This document shows, in pieces, positions 35,134 through 43,212 of a stretch of DNA of 64,000 nt (positions within the stretch are counted from its first letter, which is position 1; the number at the start of each line of letters is the position of its first letter). Source of the stretch: Chloroflexota bacterium (lineage in GTDB: Bacteria > Chloroflexota > Limnocylindria > Limnocylindrales > CSP1-4); contig VBEC01000018.1 of the NCBI GenBank assembly GCA_005883615.1, forward strand, positions 167,473 to 231,472. The letters are read 5' to 3'. A program made the translations under genes and the position numbers. Below the pieces are notes generated by a model that worked only from the letters and a program-made list of their open reading frames with translations, ran no database searches and had not been told where the DNA came from.

Positions 35134-36552
35134 TTACGGACGCGCAGTGCGCCGGAGGCGACGGCGCTGCACGCCAAAAGCGCCAAGCTTTCGCCGGACC
35201 AGGGGAAGCCAGAGGATGCCGAGGCCAGCCTGGGCCAGGATCGCGAGGATCAGCAACAGCCCGGGCACGGTCATGACGAAGGCGGGCACCGCCCAGTCGA
35301 AGCCGCCGAACCCCCCGAATTCTCCGCCCAACAGTGCGAGCGGGTCGATCTGGGCTGCCGACACCGCAAACGGTTCTCCCGCGGCCGAGCCACCCCCTTC
35401 GCTGATGGGTCCCGGCCTTGGGTCGCCGGATGACGCGGGGGTGGTGACTATTCCCTGCCTTGGGTCGCCGGATGACGCGGGGGTGGTGACGAGTCCCTGC
35501 GCGGGACTGCTGGTCCCCGGGTCGGCGGAGGGCGTGGAGCTGCCCGCTGTACCGGCGCCGCCTCCCGATGGGCTTGCATTCGAGCCCGGTGGGGGAGCCG
35601 GCGCCGTAGTCGGGCCGGGAGGTGGCGTAGAACCAGGCGGCGGAGTCGCCGCCGGGCCGGGATCGGGCGTGGGCGTGGCCGTCGCAGTAGGAGCCGGGGT
35701 CGCAGTAGGAGCCGGGGTCGGGGTGGGAATCGGCGTCGAAGTCGGCGTGGAAGTCGGGGTGGAGGTCGGATTTGGTGTCGAAGCCGGAGTCGGCTGTGGC
35801 GTCGCCGTCGGCGTTGGCTTTGGAGTTGGGGTTGCGGTGGGGGCGGGAGTTGGCGTCGGGGTCGGGCTCGGGAGGGTGACGGTCAGCGTCACTGAAACGG
35901 ATGCAGACCAGGCGATGCCATCCGAGACGCGGTACTGGAACCCATCCGCTCCGGAGTAGCCGCTGTTCGAGGTATACGTGAAGCCGCCGTTCGCGGCCAG
36001 GCTGAGCGACCCGTGACTCACCCCCGAAACGAGCGAAGCCGTCAAAGGATCGCCGTCCGGGTCCGTGTCGTTGCCGAGGATCCCTGGCGCGGAGACGACT
36101 CTTGGGGCTCCGGCCACAGCCGTATACGTGTCGCTCCTGGCGATGGGCGCTGCGTTCGTGATCGTGATCGTGTCGGTCGTGGACGGGCAGCCCAGGAGGC
36201 ATCCGGTCGGGTGGTAATGGAAGACATCGGTGCCGACGTAGCCGGCGTTCGGCGTGTACCGATAGCCGCCGTTCGAGTTGAGGATGAGGACGCCGTGAGA
36301 CGGCCCCGAGACCAGAACTGCCGTGGAGTTGCCCAGGAGATTCAGGTCGTTGCCGAGGACGCCGGGAGCAGGGACGACCGCCACCCGGTCATGGACCATC
36401 GTCAAGGTGTCCGGTAGCGGCAAGAGGCCCAGAGCGAGGACATGCTGAGTCCAAGGCCCATTCGTGACGGCGATTCCGGGAATCGCCCCAACGGCGAGGG
36501 CTGCCGCCAGAACCGCAACGCGAGCACACTGCGCGCGCGAGCCCTCCTTCAT
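35134..36552 (-). CDS. cell-surface protein: two cadherin/Ig-like domains, Pro/Thr stalk, C-terminal anchor
   Basis: 472 residues. A signal-like hydrophobic segment spans about 10-30. Two Ig/cadherin-like (Big_9-type) domains follow at about 48-133 and 135-228, each with VLGND or [11 protein letters not shown] and a [24 protein letters not shown] strand. Residues about 230-300 are a Thr-Pro repeat stalk, then a Ser/Gly/Pro region with a duplicated 14-residue unit ([11 protein letters not shown]...). One membrane helix (about 425-447) precedes a basic tail ([21 protein letters not shown]). The layout is that of a wall-spanning surface protein with a C-terminal membrane anchor; no LPxTG. Overlaps the upstream GGDEF/HD-GYP gene by ATGA. 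Confidence 0.75.
   Translation of the reverse strand: MKEGSRAQCARVAVLAAALAVGAIPGIAVTNGPWTQHVLALGLLPLPDTLTMVHDRVAVVPAPGVLGNDLNLLGNSTAVLVSGPSHGVLILNSNGGYRYTPNAGYVGTDVFHYHPTGCLLGCPSTTDTITITNAAPIARSDTYTAVAGAPRVVSAPGILGNDTDPDGDPLTASLVSGVSHGSLSLAANGGFTYTSNSGYSGADGFQYRVSDGIAWSASVSVTLTVTLPSPTPTPTPAPTATPTPKPTPTATPQPTPASTPNPTSTPTSTPTSTPIPTPTPAPTATPAPTATATPTPDPGPAATPPPGSTPPPGPTTAPAPPPGSNASPSGGGAGTAGSSTPSADPGTSSPAQGLVTTPASSGDPRQGIVTTPASSGDPRPGPISEGGGSAAGEPFAVSAAQIDPLALLGGEFGGFGGFDWAVPAFVMTVPGLLLILAILAQAGLGILWLPLVRRKLGAFGVQRRRLRRTARP
35416..35499 (+). repeat. 42-bp tandem duplication inside the surface-protein gene
   Basis: Two in-frame copies of a 42-bp unit (35416-35457 and 35458-35499), near-identical except for two or three bases, encoding 14-residue repeats [16 protein letters not shown] recent slippage duplication, likely length-variable. 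Confidence 0.85.
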
Positions 36553-38384
36553 GCCACTTCCTGGCGGGGGGTCCAGACCGCGATCGAGGCGACCTCGACA
36601 CCGGGCAGGGGAGCATCCGGAGCGTTCTCGATGCCATCCACGAAGGCGCGCACAAGCCGCTCCTCCAGCTGGCTGCCGGCCGCGTCCTCGAGCCGGATCA
36701 ACGCCTCACGAGTGTCGAGCGCCTTGCGGTACGGCCGCGTCGTCGTCATGGCCGAGAACGCGTCACCGACGGCCAGGATCCGGCCGATCAGCGGGATCGC
36801 GTCGCCTTCCAGGCGCTCGAGGTAGCCGTCGCCGTCCCAGCGTTCGTGGTGGTGGCGAATCCCCGCTCGCACGACCTCCACGTCGGGGACGTCGCGGACG
36901 ATCATGTCGCCGAGCGCGACGTGTTGCTTGACGATGGCGTACTCGGCGGACGTCAAGCGGCCCGGTTTGCGCAGGATGGGATCGGGGATGCCGATCTTGC
37001 CGATATCGTGCAAGAGGCCGGCGACGTGTATGGACCGGACGAGCTCAGGGTCGAGGCCAAGGCGTTCGGCCAGGAAGACGGCGTATCGGGCGACATCCTC
37101 GGAATGCCGCTTCGTGTAGCGGTCCTTCGTGTCGACGGCAATCACGAGGCCCTGCAGAACGTCGAAGCCGGTCGCCGGTATCTCTTCCTCTCTGTCTTTG
37201 CCGGCAACGCGGATGGCATCCCCGCCGCTCGCCTTTGCCTCCTCGAGGGTGCCCGCGGCCGACGACAAAAGCACGGTGACGGATGTGCCGTGTTCGGGAT
37301 AGGTGCACAGCCCGGCACTGATCGTCACGGGCAATCGTTCGGTGGTCTCGAATTGGAGGCTCAGGTCGACCAGGGCAGTCCGGATCCGCTCGACGGAGGG
37401 CTCGAGATCCACGACATCCCTGGCCCGGGCGACAAGCAGGAACTCGTCGGGACCGTAGCGCCCCACCTGGATCGCGGCCGGAACATGTTGGCCGATCAGG
37501 TCTACGAGCGAGAGGAGTGCCTGGTCCCCGGCACGATGGCCGTGGTTGTCGTTCAGCAGGCGGAAGTTGTCGATGTCGAGCAGTGCGACACCGAGCGGCA
37601 CACCGCTGGCCCTGGCATGCTCGAGTTCCTGCGCGAGAAGCCCGACGAGGACACCGTGTGTGAGCGTTCCCGTGAGCGGGTCGCGGCGGGTCGACTCCAG
37701 CAGGGCGGCCTGCTGCCTCGTGAGGCGGCCCTGGGCAGAGCGGAAGATCAGAAAGAGCAGCAACGCGGCGATGAGTCCGGCGCTCAGGGTGACCAGGACC
37801 ACGTCGCGGCGGACGCCCCCGAGGCGGTCGAGGATCGGCGCGGCGTCGCGCCAGATGCCCACGACAGCTCGTACCCGCCCCCCTGTCAGGGCGGGCAGGT
37901 ACTCGCGCAAGAGCGTCGGTGACGGGAATGTTCCGGGCCCCGCCTCGGCCTGGTCGACCGGCACCAGGCGTGCCTGCGCGGAACCCCGCGCCGCAAGCTC
38001 GAAATCACCGGCGATAGGCACCGTCCCGCCGGCGAGCAGGGGATCGTCGGCGGCGAGGATCCTGCCCTCCGGAAGGAGGAGCTCGACCCGCAGGATTTCG
38101 CCCGGTCGGGTCAGTGTCGCCAGCTGCGCCTGCAGCCGCACCAGCTCTTCGGCCGTGACGCCCTGTCCGCCCTGATCGAGATAACGCGGCTGCACGTAGG
38201 CGTTGACAAAGGCTCGCGTGGTCGCCGAATCACTGCCGACGACGTCGTTCAGTGCAGATGCCGAGAAGTGAGTCGAGACCATGACCGCCTGTGCCGTGGC
38301 TGTGATCCCGAGGAGCGCAAGGAATGCGCCGAACACCAGGATCAGGAGGATCGGGCGGCGGGACTGCGGCTCAGAGCCGAACAC
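36549..38384 (-). CDS. membrane sensor with degenerate GGDEF and HD-GYP-type domain
   Basis: 611 residues. TM1 at about 12-35, an extracytoplasmic sensor region about 36-190 and TM2 about 195-215. The GGDEF domain is at about 230-395; its signature reads YGPDEF (310-315), so the second Gly of GGDEF is Pro and cyclase activity is doubtful. The HD-GYP domain (about 405-590) has [10 protein letters not shown] with His459/Asp460 and [12 protein letters not shown], so GYP is GYL (520-522). The HD metal ligands persist. It may bind GTP/c-di-GMP and hydrolyse c-di-GMP. GTG start at 38384. Co-transcribed with the surface-protein gene. Confidence 0.85.
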   Translation of the reverse strand: MFGSEPQSRRPILLILVFGAFLALLGITATAQAVMVSTHFSASALNDVVGSDSATTRAFVNAYVQPRYLDQGGQGVTAEELVRLQAQLATLTRPGEILRVELLLPEGRILAADDPLLAGGTVPIAGDFELAARGSAQARLVPVDQAEAGPGTFPSPTLLREYLPALTGGRVRAVVGIWRDAAPILDRLGGVRRDVVLVTLSAGLIAALLLFLIFRSAQGRLTRQQAALLESTRRDPLTGTLTHGVLVGLLAQELEHARASGVPLGVALLDIDNFRLLNDNHGHRAGDQALLSLVDLIGQHVPAAIQVGRYGPDEFLLVARARDVVDLEPSVERIRTALVDLSLQFETTERLPVTISAGLCTYPEHGTSVTVLLSSAAGTLEEAKASGGDAIRVAGKDREEEIPATGFDVLQGLVIAVDTKDRYTKRHSEDVARYAVFLAERLGLDPELVRSIHVAGLLHDIGKIGIPDPILRKPGRLTSAEYAIVKQHVALGDMIVRDVPDVEVVRAGIRHHHERWDGDGYLERLEGDAIPLIGRILAVGDAFSAMTTTRPYRKALDTREALIRLEDAAGSQLEERLVRAFVDGIENAPDAPLPGVEVASIAVWTPRQEVA

Positions 38385-38645
38385 GTTGGGTGGCCTCGTT
38401 GTCGTTGGGGGGCGAATGGCCGCAGCCTATGCATGCGCGCGCGAGGGACCCACAGGCCGAAAGTTTCGACCGACCAGCACAAGTCAGGTGCGAGAGGGCA
38501 CCGTCGCCAGATCCCCTTGCCCGGTGATCCCCGCCCTGGCGAGGCGGGTATCCTCATTCGAGGACAACCTCGCGTCCTGCAGGCGGCCGGCGGCACATTC
38601 CAGCTGTGACCGATCCGGCCGACCCGACAGACGAGGAAACCGCCA
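38385..38645. other. intergenic region between divergent genes
   Basis: 260 bp. Contains TATCCT at 38549-38554, right after a CCCGCC...GGCGGG hairpin, as a possible -10 for the plus-strand gene, and TAGGCT-type sequence near 38420 on the minus strand for the sensor gene. Nothing else is recognised. Confidence 0.35.
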
Positions 38646-39353
38646 GTGGAACGACTCCGGGGCCGAGCCGACTCGGTGCACAACCTGGCCCGCATCGTCG
38701 GGCTGATCGGGCTCGGCATTCTTGTCGTGGGTGCCGTGCTGCCATGGGGCAACGCCGGTCCAGGCGACACGTACGGGGCCTTCGACCATTTCGGCGACGG
38801 CTTCCTGTCGCTGGTCTGCGGCGTCAGCCTGGTTGCGCTCCTGTTCGGCGGCGGCGCACGCGAAAGCCGGACTCGGACCGTCCAGCTGCTTCCGGCGATT
38901 CTCGGGGTCGGGACGTTCCTGCTGACGCTGGCCGGGTATCGCAGCGTCGAGGCATGGGTGCATGGTCTCGAGGGCATTGGCCAGCGACCGACGTTCGAGA
39001 CGGGGATCTACCTCAGCCTCGTGGGCGGCGCGGTGGAGGCGCTCGCCGGGTTCACGTCGACGGTAATCACCGTGCGGAGTGTGTCGGTCTGGCGGGATGA
39101 AGGCGCCGAGGACCGAGCCTTTGCCCGTGATTTCTTCGGCAGGCTGCTCGTCGGGGCCGTCCTGGTCATCGGGGGAGCCGTCGGAGGAGCCTTGCTCGGG
39201 CTGCAGCTGCCGGGCAGGCTGCCCAACTCCTTCCTGATGCTCCTGCTGGCGCTGATCGGGGGCACGATCGGCGCCTACATTGCGAATCGCCTGTGGGAGC
39301 GGGGGTATCCCGATCGAGGGGACATAGTCGGGCACCGGCGCATGGACGGTTGA
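38646..39353 (+). CDS. hypothetical polytopic membrane protein
   Basis: 235 residues from GTG 38646, with GAGG about 9 nt upstream. Five or six membrane helices: about 14-34, 55-68, 80-100, 120-140, 168-190 and 200-220. Short soluble loops include GNAGPGDTYGAFDHFGDG between helices 1 and 2, which is probably outside. A glycine-rich hairpin (VLVIGGAVGGALLGLQLPG) spans helix 5. No family is recognised. It is immediately upstream of the trp promoter, but nothing links it to tryptophan. Confidence 0.6.
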   Translation: MERLRGRADSVHNLARIVGLIGLGILVVGAVLPWGNAGPGDTYGAFDHFGDGFLSLVCGVSLVALLFGGGARESRTRTVQLLPAILGVGTFLLTLAGYRSVEAWVHGLEGIGQRPTFETGIYLSLVGGAVEALAGFTSTVITVRSVSVWRDEGAEDRAFARDFFGRLLVGAVLVIGGAVGGALLGLQLPGRLPNSFLMLLLALIGGTIGAYIANRLWERGYPDRGDIVGHRRMDG

Positions 39354-39369
39354 CACGTCCCGGCCGAGC

Positions 39370-39399
39370 TTGACGCCCTAGCGCCCGCGCACCTAGACT
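39370..39399 (+). promoter_or_regulatory. trp operon promoter
   Basis: TTGACG (39370-39375), 18-nt spacer, TAGACT (39394-39399). Predicted transcript start near 39406, just ahead of T-box stem I. Confidence 0.7.
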
Positions 39400-39409
39400 C
39401 CCGTCCACA

Positions 39410-39711
39410 TCTGAACAGAAGGCTGTGAACGGGACGAGTACCCGTCGCGTGTCGGCAGAGAGACCCGGTGGCTGGTGGAAACCGGGGCGGCAGTGACGGC
39501 GAATGGACCCGGGAGCCTCCGGACCGAACCCGCGGCCACCAGGCCACGCAAGTAGGCTCCGGCGCAGAGCGCCAGCGATAGAGGGCAGCGCCGATCGGCG
39601 GCATCGGGTAACCGGGCCGGCCCGTCGGTCAGGCAAGTGCGGCAACGCCGAATGAGGGTGGCACCGCGGAAGGCTCGACCTTTCGTCCCGGGACGAGAGG
39701 TCATTTTGTTT
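39410..39711 (+). promoter_or_regulatory. T-box riboswitch (tRNA-Trp sensing) controlling trpEGD(CFB)A
   Basis: Stem I has the GGGACGAGTA motif near 39430 and the distal AGAGA...GGTGGCTGGTGGAAACCGG region (39458-39485). The specifier loop reads GAATGGACC with codon TGG at 39504-39506, which is tryptophan. The T-box sequence AGGGTGGCACCGCGG is at 39655-39669. Its TGGC would pair with the NCCA end of uncharged tRNA-Trp, where C complements the G discriminator usual for bacterial tRNA-Trp. The terminator at 39677-39711 is the expression platform. Uncharged tRNA-Trp should stabilise the antiterminator and switch the operon on. Confidence 0.93.
39677..39711 (+). terminator. T-box-controlled intrinsic terminator
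   Basis: GACCTTTCGTCC pairs with GGACGAGAGGTC (12 bp with one G-U) around a 2-nt CG (so a slightly shorter effective stem), followed by ATTTTGTTT. It begins 7 nt after the T-box sequence and is mutually exclusive with the antiterminator. Confidence 0.9.
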
Positions 39712-39755
39712 CTCGGGCGCGGGCCCGAGCGCCGCACGACCCGGAGGACCACCTC

Positions 39756-41420
39756 ATGACCAGCAGCGACCCGCTCAGTCTCACGGCGGCGAAGCGCCTG
39801 GCCGCGAATGCCGACACACTCCTCCTCAAGGCGACCCGACCGGCCGATCTCGAAACGCCGATCGGGGCCTTTCTGCGCATGGACGACGGCGGTCCGGCCT
39901 ACCTGCTGGAGTCCGTCGAGGGTGGCGAGCGACTGGGTCGGTACTCCTTCCTGGGTGTCGTGCCGCGTCGCCTGCTCGAGGTTCGGGGCGGCCGGGCGAC
40001 GGTCCAGACGCGCCCGGTGACAGTGAGCCAATACGACCCTTCGCTCCCGACCGAAACCTTCGATGCGGCCGATCCCCTGGCCGCGCTCCGTGCATTCATG
40101 CCTCGGCGCCGCGTCGAGCCGCGCGAGGGAATGCCACGATTCACGGGCGGTGCGGTTGGCGCGCTCGCGTACGACGCGGCCACGGCATTCGAGCCCAGCG
40201 TCCCCGTCCTCGATCGCGACCCCGTCAACGTGCCCACGGCGGCATTCATCGAGACGGACCTGGTCCTCGTCTTCGACCATCTCTCGCACGACCTCTCGGC
40301 GGTCGCATCGCTGCACACGGCCGCGCCCGATCTCGAGGGCCGCTACCGCATCGCCGAGCGCGCGATCTTCGAGGCGCTCGAGCGCACCGGGCGCCCCAGT
40401 CCGGCCGAGCAGGCCAACGGTTCGAGCGCTGCGGTGGCGGACTCGCAACCGCCGATTGCGGAGGGGATCGACACGAGCCTCGGGCGTGATCAGTACATCC
40501 GTGCGGTGGAGATCGCCAAGGACGCAATCGCCGCCGGCGAGGCGATCCAGGTCGTTCTCGCGCGCCGGCAGTCGATCGACCTCCCGCGGCTCGCCGACGA
40601 TCGGCGACTCGACGGCATCGGTCTCTACCGCGCCCTGCGGCGGGTGAATCCGAGCCCGTATCTCTTCTTCGTTCGGACGCCGTCGTTCGAGGTCGTCGGC
40701 GCGTCGCCCGAGCTTCTCCTCCGGGTCGAGGGGGATCGCCTGACCACGCACCCCATTGCCGGGACGCGTCCGCGCGGTGCGACGCCGGCCGAGGACGCGA
40801 TCCTCGCCGAGCAGCTCCAGCGCGACCCGAAGGAGCGCGCGGAGCACGTCATGCTCGTCGACCTCGGGCGCAACGACCTGGGGCGTGTCGCCCGGCCGGG
40901 AACCGTGGCGGTTACGAAATACATGGAGGTCGAACGCTACAGCCACGTCCTGCACCTGGTCTCGCACGTCGAAGGCCGGCTGAAGCCCGACCTCGACGCG
41001 CTCGACGCGCTGCGGGCGGTCTTCCCTGCGGGCACCCTCTCGGGGGCGCCGAAGGTGCGCGCGATGCAGCTCATTGCGGCCGCGGAAGGAGAGCGCCGCG
41101 GGCTGTACGGCGGCGCCGTTGGCTACCTCGGCTATGACGGCAACCTGGATACCGCGATCACGATCCGGTCCGCCGTGCTGCGCGAGGGGATGGCACACAT
41201 TCACAGCGGAGCGGGCATCGTCGCCGGCTCGGTTCCCGAACGAGAGTTCGAGGAGACCGAGCACAAGGCTGCGGCACTGCGACGAGCGATCGAGCTGGCC
41301 GCAGGGCTGGAGTCGACCTCCGATCGCGCCGCTCCCCAGGCCGGCGGCGCACGCGGACTCGACGGCGAAGAGGACGGGACGTCGGCTCCGGCACCCGCCG
41401 GAATGAGAGGCCGGCCATGA
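39756..41420 (+). CDS. trpE: anthranilate synthase component I
   Basis: 554 residues, somewhat long. It converts chorismate and ammonia (from TrpG) to anthranilate. The allosteric tryptophan pocket motif LLESVEGGERLGRYSF is at about 49-64. The chorismate-binding domain has RRVNPSPYLFF, PELLLRVEGDRLTTHPIAGTRPRGAT, VDLGRNDLGRVA, FPAGTLSGAPKVRAM and HSGAGIVAGSVPEREFEE. The C-terminal 40 residues are a Gly/Ala-rich tail. ATG 39756 has GGAGG about 9 nt upstream. It overlaps trpG by 4 nt. First gene under the T-box. Confidence 0.97.
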   Translation: MTSSDPLSLTAAKRLAANADTLLLKATRPADLETPIGAFLRMDDGGPAYLLESVEGGERLGRYSFLGVVPRRLLEVRGGRATVQTRPVTVSQYDPSLPTETFDAADPLAALRAFMPRRRVEPREGMPRFTGGAVGALAYDAATAFEPSVPVLDRDPVNVPTAAFIETDLVLVFDHLSHDLSAVASLHTAAPDLEGRYRIAERAIFEALERTGRPSPAEQANGSSAAVADSQPPIAEGIDTSLGRDQYIRAVEIAKDAIAAGEAIQVVLARRQSIDLPRLADDRRLDGIGLYRALRRVNPSPYLFFVRTPSFEVVGASPELLLRVEGDRLTTHPIAGTRPRGATPAEDAILAEQLQRDPKERAEHVMLVDLGRNDLGRVARPGTVAVTKYMEVERYSHVLHLVSHVEGRLKPDLDALDALRAVFPAGTLSGAPKVRAMQLIAAAEGERRGLYGGAVGYLGYDGNLDTAITIRSAVLREGMAHIHSGAGIVAGSVPEREFEETEHKAAALRRAIELAAGLESTSDRAAPQAGGARGLDGEEDGTSAPAPAGMRGRP

Positions 41421-42163
41421 TCCTCGTGGTCGACAACTACGACTCGTTCACCTTCAACCTCGTGCAGGCGCTGGAGGCAGCGGGTGCGTCGGTCGTGGTG
41501 TACCGCAACGACGCGATCGACCGGAACGGCCTCGAACGGTTGGCCGACGACCCGGCCGCGGACCTGCGCGGCATCGTCATCTCGCCGGGTCCGGGCTCGC
41601 CGGCGACGGCCGGGGTATCCGTGGCTGCGATTCGGGTCGCCGCGCAGCGCGGTCTCCCGTTGCTCGGCGTGTGCCTGGGAATGCAGTCCATGGCTGAGGC
41701 GTTCGGCGGATCGATCGTCCGCGCACCGACCCTGGTGCATGGAGAAGCCTCCGTGGTCGAGGGCGACGGCGCGGGGCTGCTTGCAGGATTGCCCGCGTCA
41801 TTCCCGGGCGCTCGATACCACTCACTGTGCGTGGACCCGGCGACGCTCCCGTCCGAGCTACGCATCACCGCGACGAGCCCGGAGGACGGCGTGATCATGG
41901 GTCTGCGCCACGAGTCGCTGCCGATCGAGGGCGTCCAGTTCCACCCCGAATCGGTCCTCACGCCCGAGGGTCCGCGGCTGCTCGCGAACTTCCTGCGCCT
42001 GGCGGGAGAAGGAGAGGCCAGTCGCCTGGATGCGGTCAGCGGCTCGTTCGCCACCCAGGGCATGGCCGAGCGCCCGGTCAACGCTCGCGAGGCGGACGAA
42101 TCGGCGCCGGAGGTCCAGGCCGGCACGGCGACGCGTCCGGCGGTCGCCGGGGGCCGGTCATGA
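41417..42163 (+). CDS. trpG: anthranilate synthase component II (glutamine amidotransferase)
   Basis: 248 residues. Class I amidotransferase triad: Cys86 in LLGVCLGMQSMAEAFGG, plus His and Glu in GVQFHPESVLTPEG near 173-185. MILVVDNYDSFTFNLVQ is the standard N-terminus. It supplies ammonia to TrpE. About 50 extra residues after the catalytic domain (LAGEGEASRLDAVSGSFATQGMAERPVNA...) are polar and unlike typical TrpG, perhaps a linker or tail. ATGA overlaps at both ends. Confidence 0.96.
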   Translation: MILVVDNYDSFTFNLVQALEAAGASVVVYRNDAIDRNGLERLADDPAADLRGIVISPGPGSPATAGVSVAAIRVAAQRGLPLLGVCLGMQSMAEAFGGSIVRAPTLVHGEASVVEGDGAGLLAGLPASFPGARYHSLCVDPATLPSELRITATSPEDGVIMGLRHESLPIEGVQFHPESVLTPEGPRLLANFLRLAGEGEASRLDAVSGSFATQGMAERPVNAREADESAPEVQAGTATRPAVAGGRS

Positions 42164-43212
42164 GCGAGGTCGTCCGAGCCGCGCTGTCGGCCGTCGTCGA
42201 GGGCCAGAGCCTGACACTGGACCAGGCGCGCGACGCGATGGGCGCCGTGATGGACGGCGAGGCGACCCCCGCCCAGCTCGCGGCGCTGCTGGTGTCCCTG
42301 CGCATGCGAGGCGAGACAATCGAAGAGCTGGCCGGTTTCGCGACCGCGATGCGCGACCGCGTGGTTCGAGTGGAGGCGCCCCCCGGGACGATCGACACGT
42401 GCGGTACGGGCGGCGACGGCAGCGGCACGTTTAACATCTCGACCGCAGCCGCGCTCGTGGCGGCGGCCGCCGGGGTCCCTGTTGCCAAGCACGGCAACCG
42501 CGCCGTCACGTCCAACTCGGGCTCGGCAGACGTCCTCGAGGCTCTCGGCGTGCGCATCGACCACGACGCACAATCAGCCGGTGAAGCGCTCCGGCGAGAC
42601 GGCTTCGCCTTCCTATTCGCCCTGAACTTTCACCCTGCGATGAAGCACGCCGGCCCAACGCGGCGCGAGATCGGGGTCCGCACCGCATTTAACCTGCTCG
42701 GGCCGCTCACGAACCCGGCCGGCGCCATGCGCCAGGTCGTCGGCGTGGCCGATCCGCTCGCCGCCCCGCGGGTCGCGGCGGTGCTCCGGCTGCTGGGCAC
42801 AGATCGTGCGCTCGTCGTGCACGGGGAGGGGGTGGACGAGCTGCCGCTCGACGGCAGCGGGGTCCTGTACGACGTCTCGCCGTCCGGCGTCGCGCGTCGG
42901 GAGGTGGTCGCGTCGGATCTGGGGCTGGCGGCGGCCTCGACGCACCGATTGCAGGGCGGCTCCCCGGATGAGAACGCCCGCTTGATCGAGGCGGTGTTGC
43001 GAGGCGAGGGAGGACCCGGGCGGGACGTGGTCACTCTCAATGCGGCTGCCGCACTGCTTGCAGCAGGTCGAGTGAACGCGCTCGAGGCGGGACTCGGTCT
43101 CGCGTCAGCCGCGATCGACGACGGTGCGGCAGCGGCGCTCCTGGATCGGCTCCGGGAAGCGAAATCCGCGCACGAGGCGGGCACGCTGGCTGCGGAAGGC
43201 GCGCCGGCGTGA
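42160..43212 (+). CDS. trpD: anthranilate phosphoribosyltransferase
   Basis: 350 residues from ATG 42160, which overlaps the trpG stop as ATGA; the frame continues open upstream inside trpG and that part is not used. PRPP-binding motif DTCGTGGDGSGTFNIST near 78-95. KHGNRAVTSNSGSADVLEALG and FNLLGPLTNPAGA are canonical. It attaches phosphoribose to anthranilate. GTGA overlap with the fused trpCFB gene. Confidence 0.96.
   Translation: MSEVVRAALSAVVEGQSLTLDQARDAMGAVMDGEATPAQLAALLVSLRMRGETIEELAGFATAMRDRVVRVEAPPGTIDTCGTGGDGSGTFNISTAAALVAAAAGVPVAKHGNRAVTSNSGSADVLEALGVRIDHDAQSAGEALRRDGFAFLFALNFHPAMKHAGPTRREIGVRTAFNLLGPLTNPAGAMRQVVGVADPLAAPRVAAVLRLLGTDRALVVHGEGVDELPLDGSGVLYDVSPSGVARREVVASDLGLAAASTHRLQGGSPDENARLIEAVLRGEGGPGRDVVTLNAAAALLAAGRVNALEAGLGLASAAIDDGAAAALLDRLREAKSAHEAGTLAAEGAPA

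Noticed and set aside
35600-35880. Possible CRISPR-like or satellite array
   Set aside because: The short GGAGTCGGGGT-type repeats are the coding sequence of the Thr-Pro stalk; units are irregular and in frame with no spacers.
39393-41264. 623-codon minus-strand ORF opposite trpE and the T-box
   Set aside because: Overlaps trpE and the riboswitch; sequence lacks family features and arises from G+C-driven open frames.
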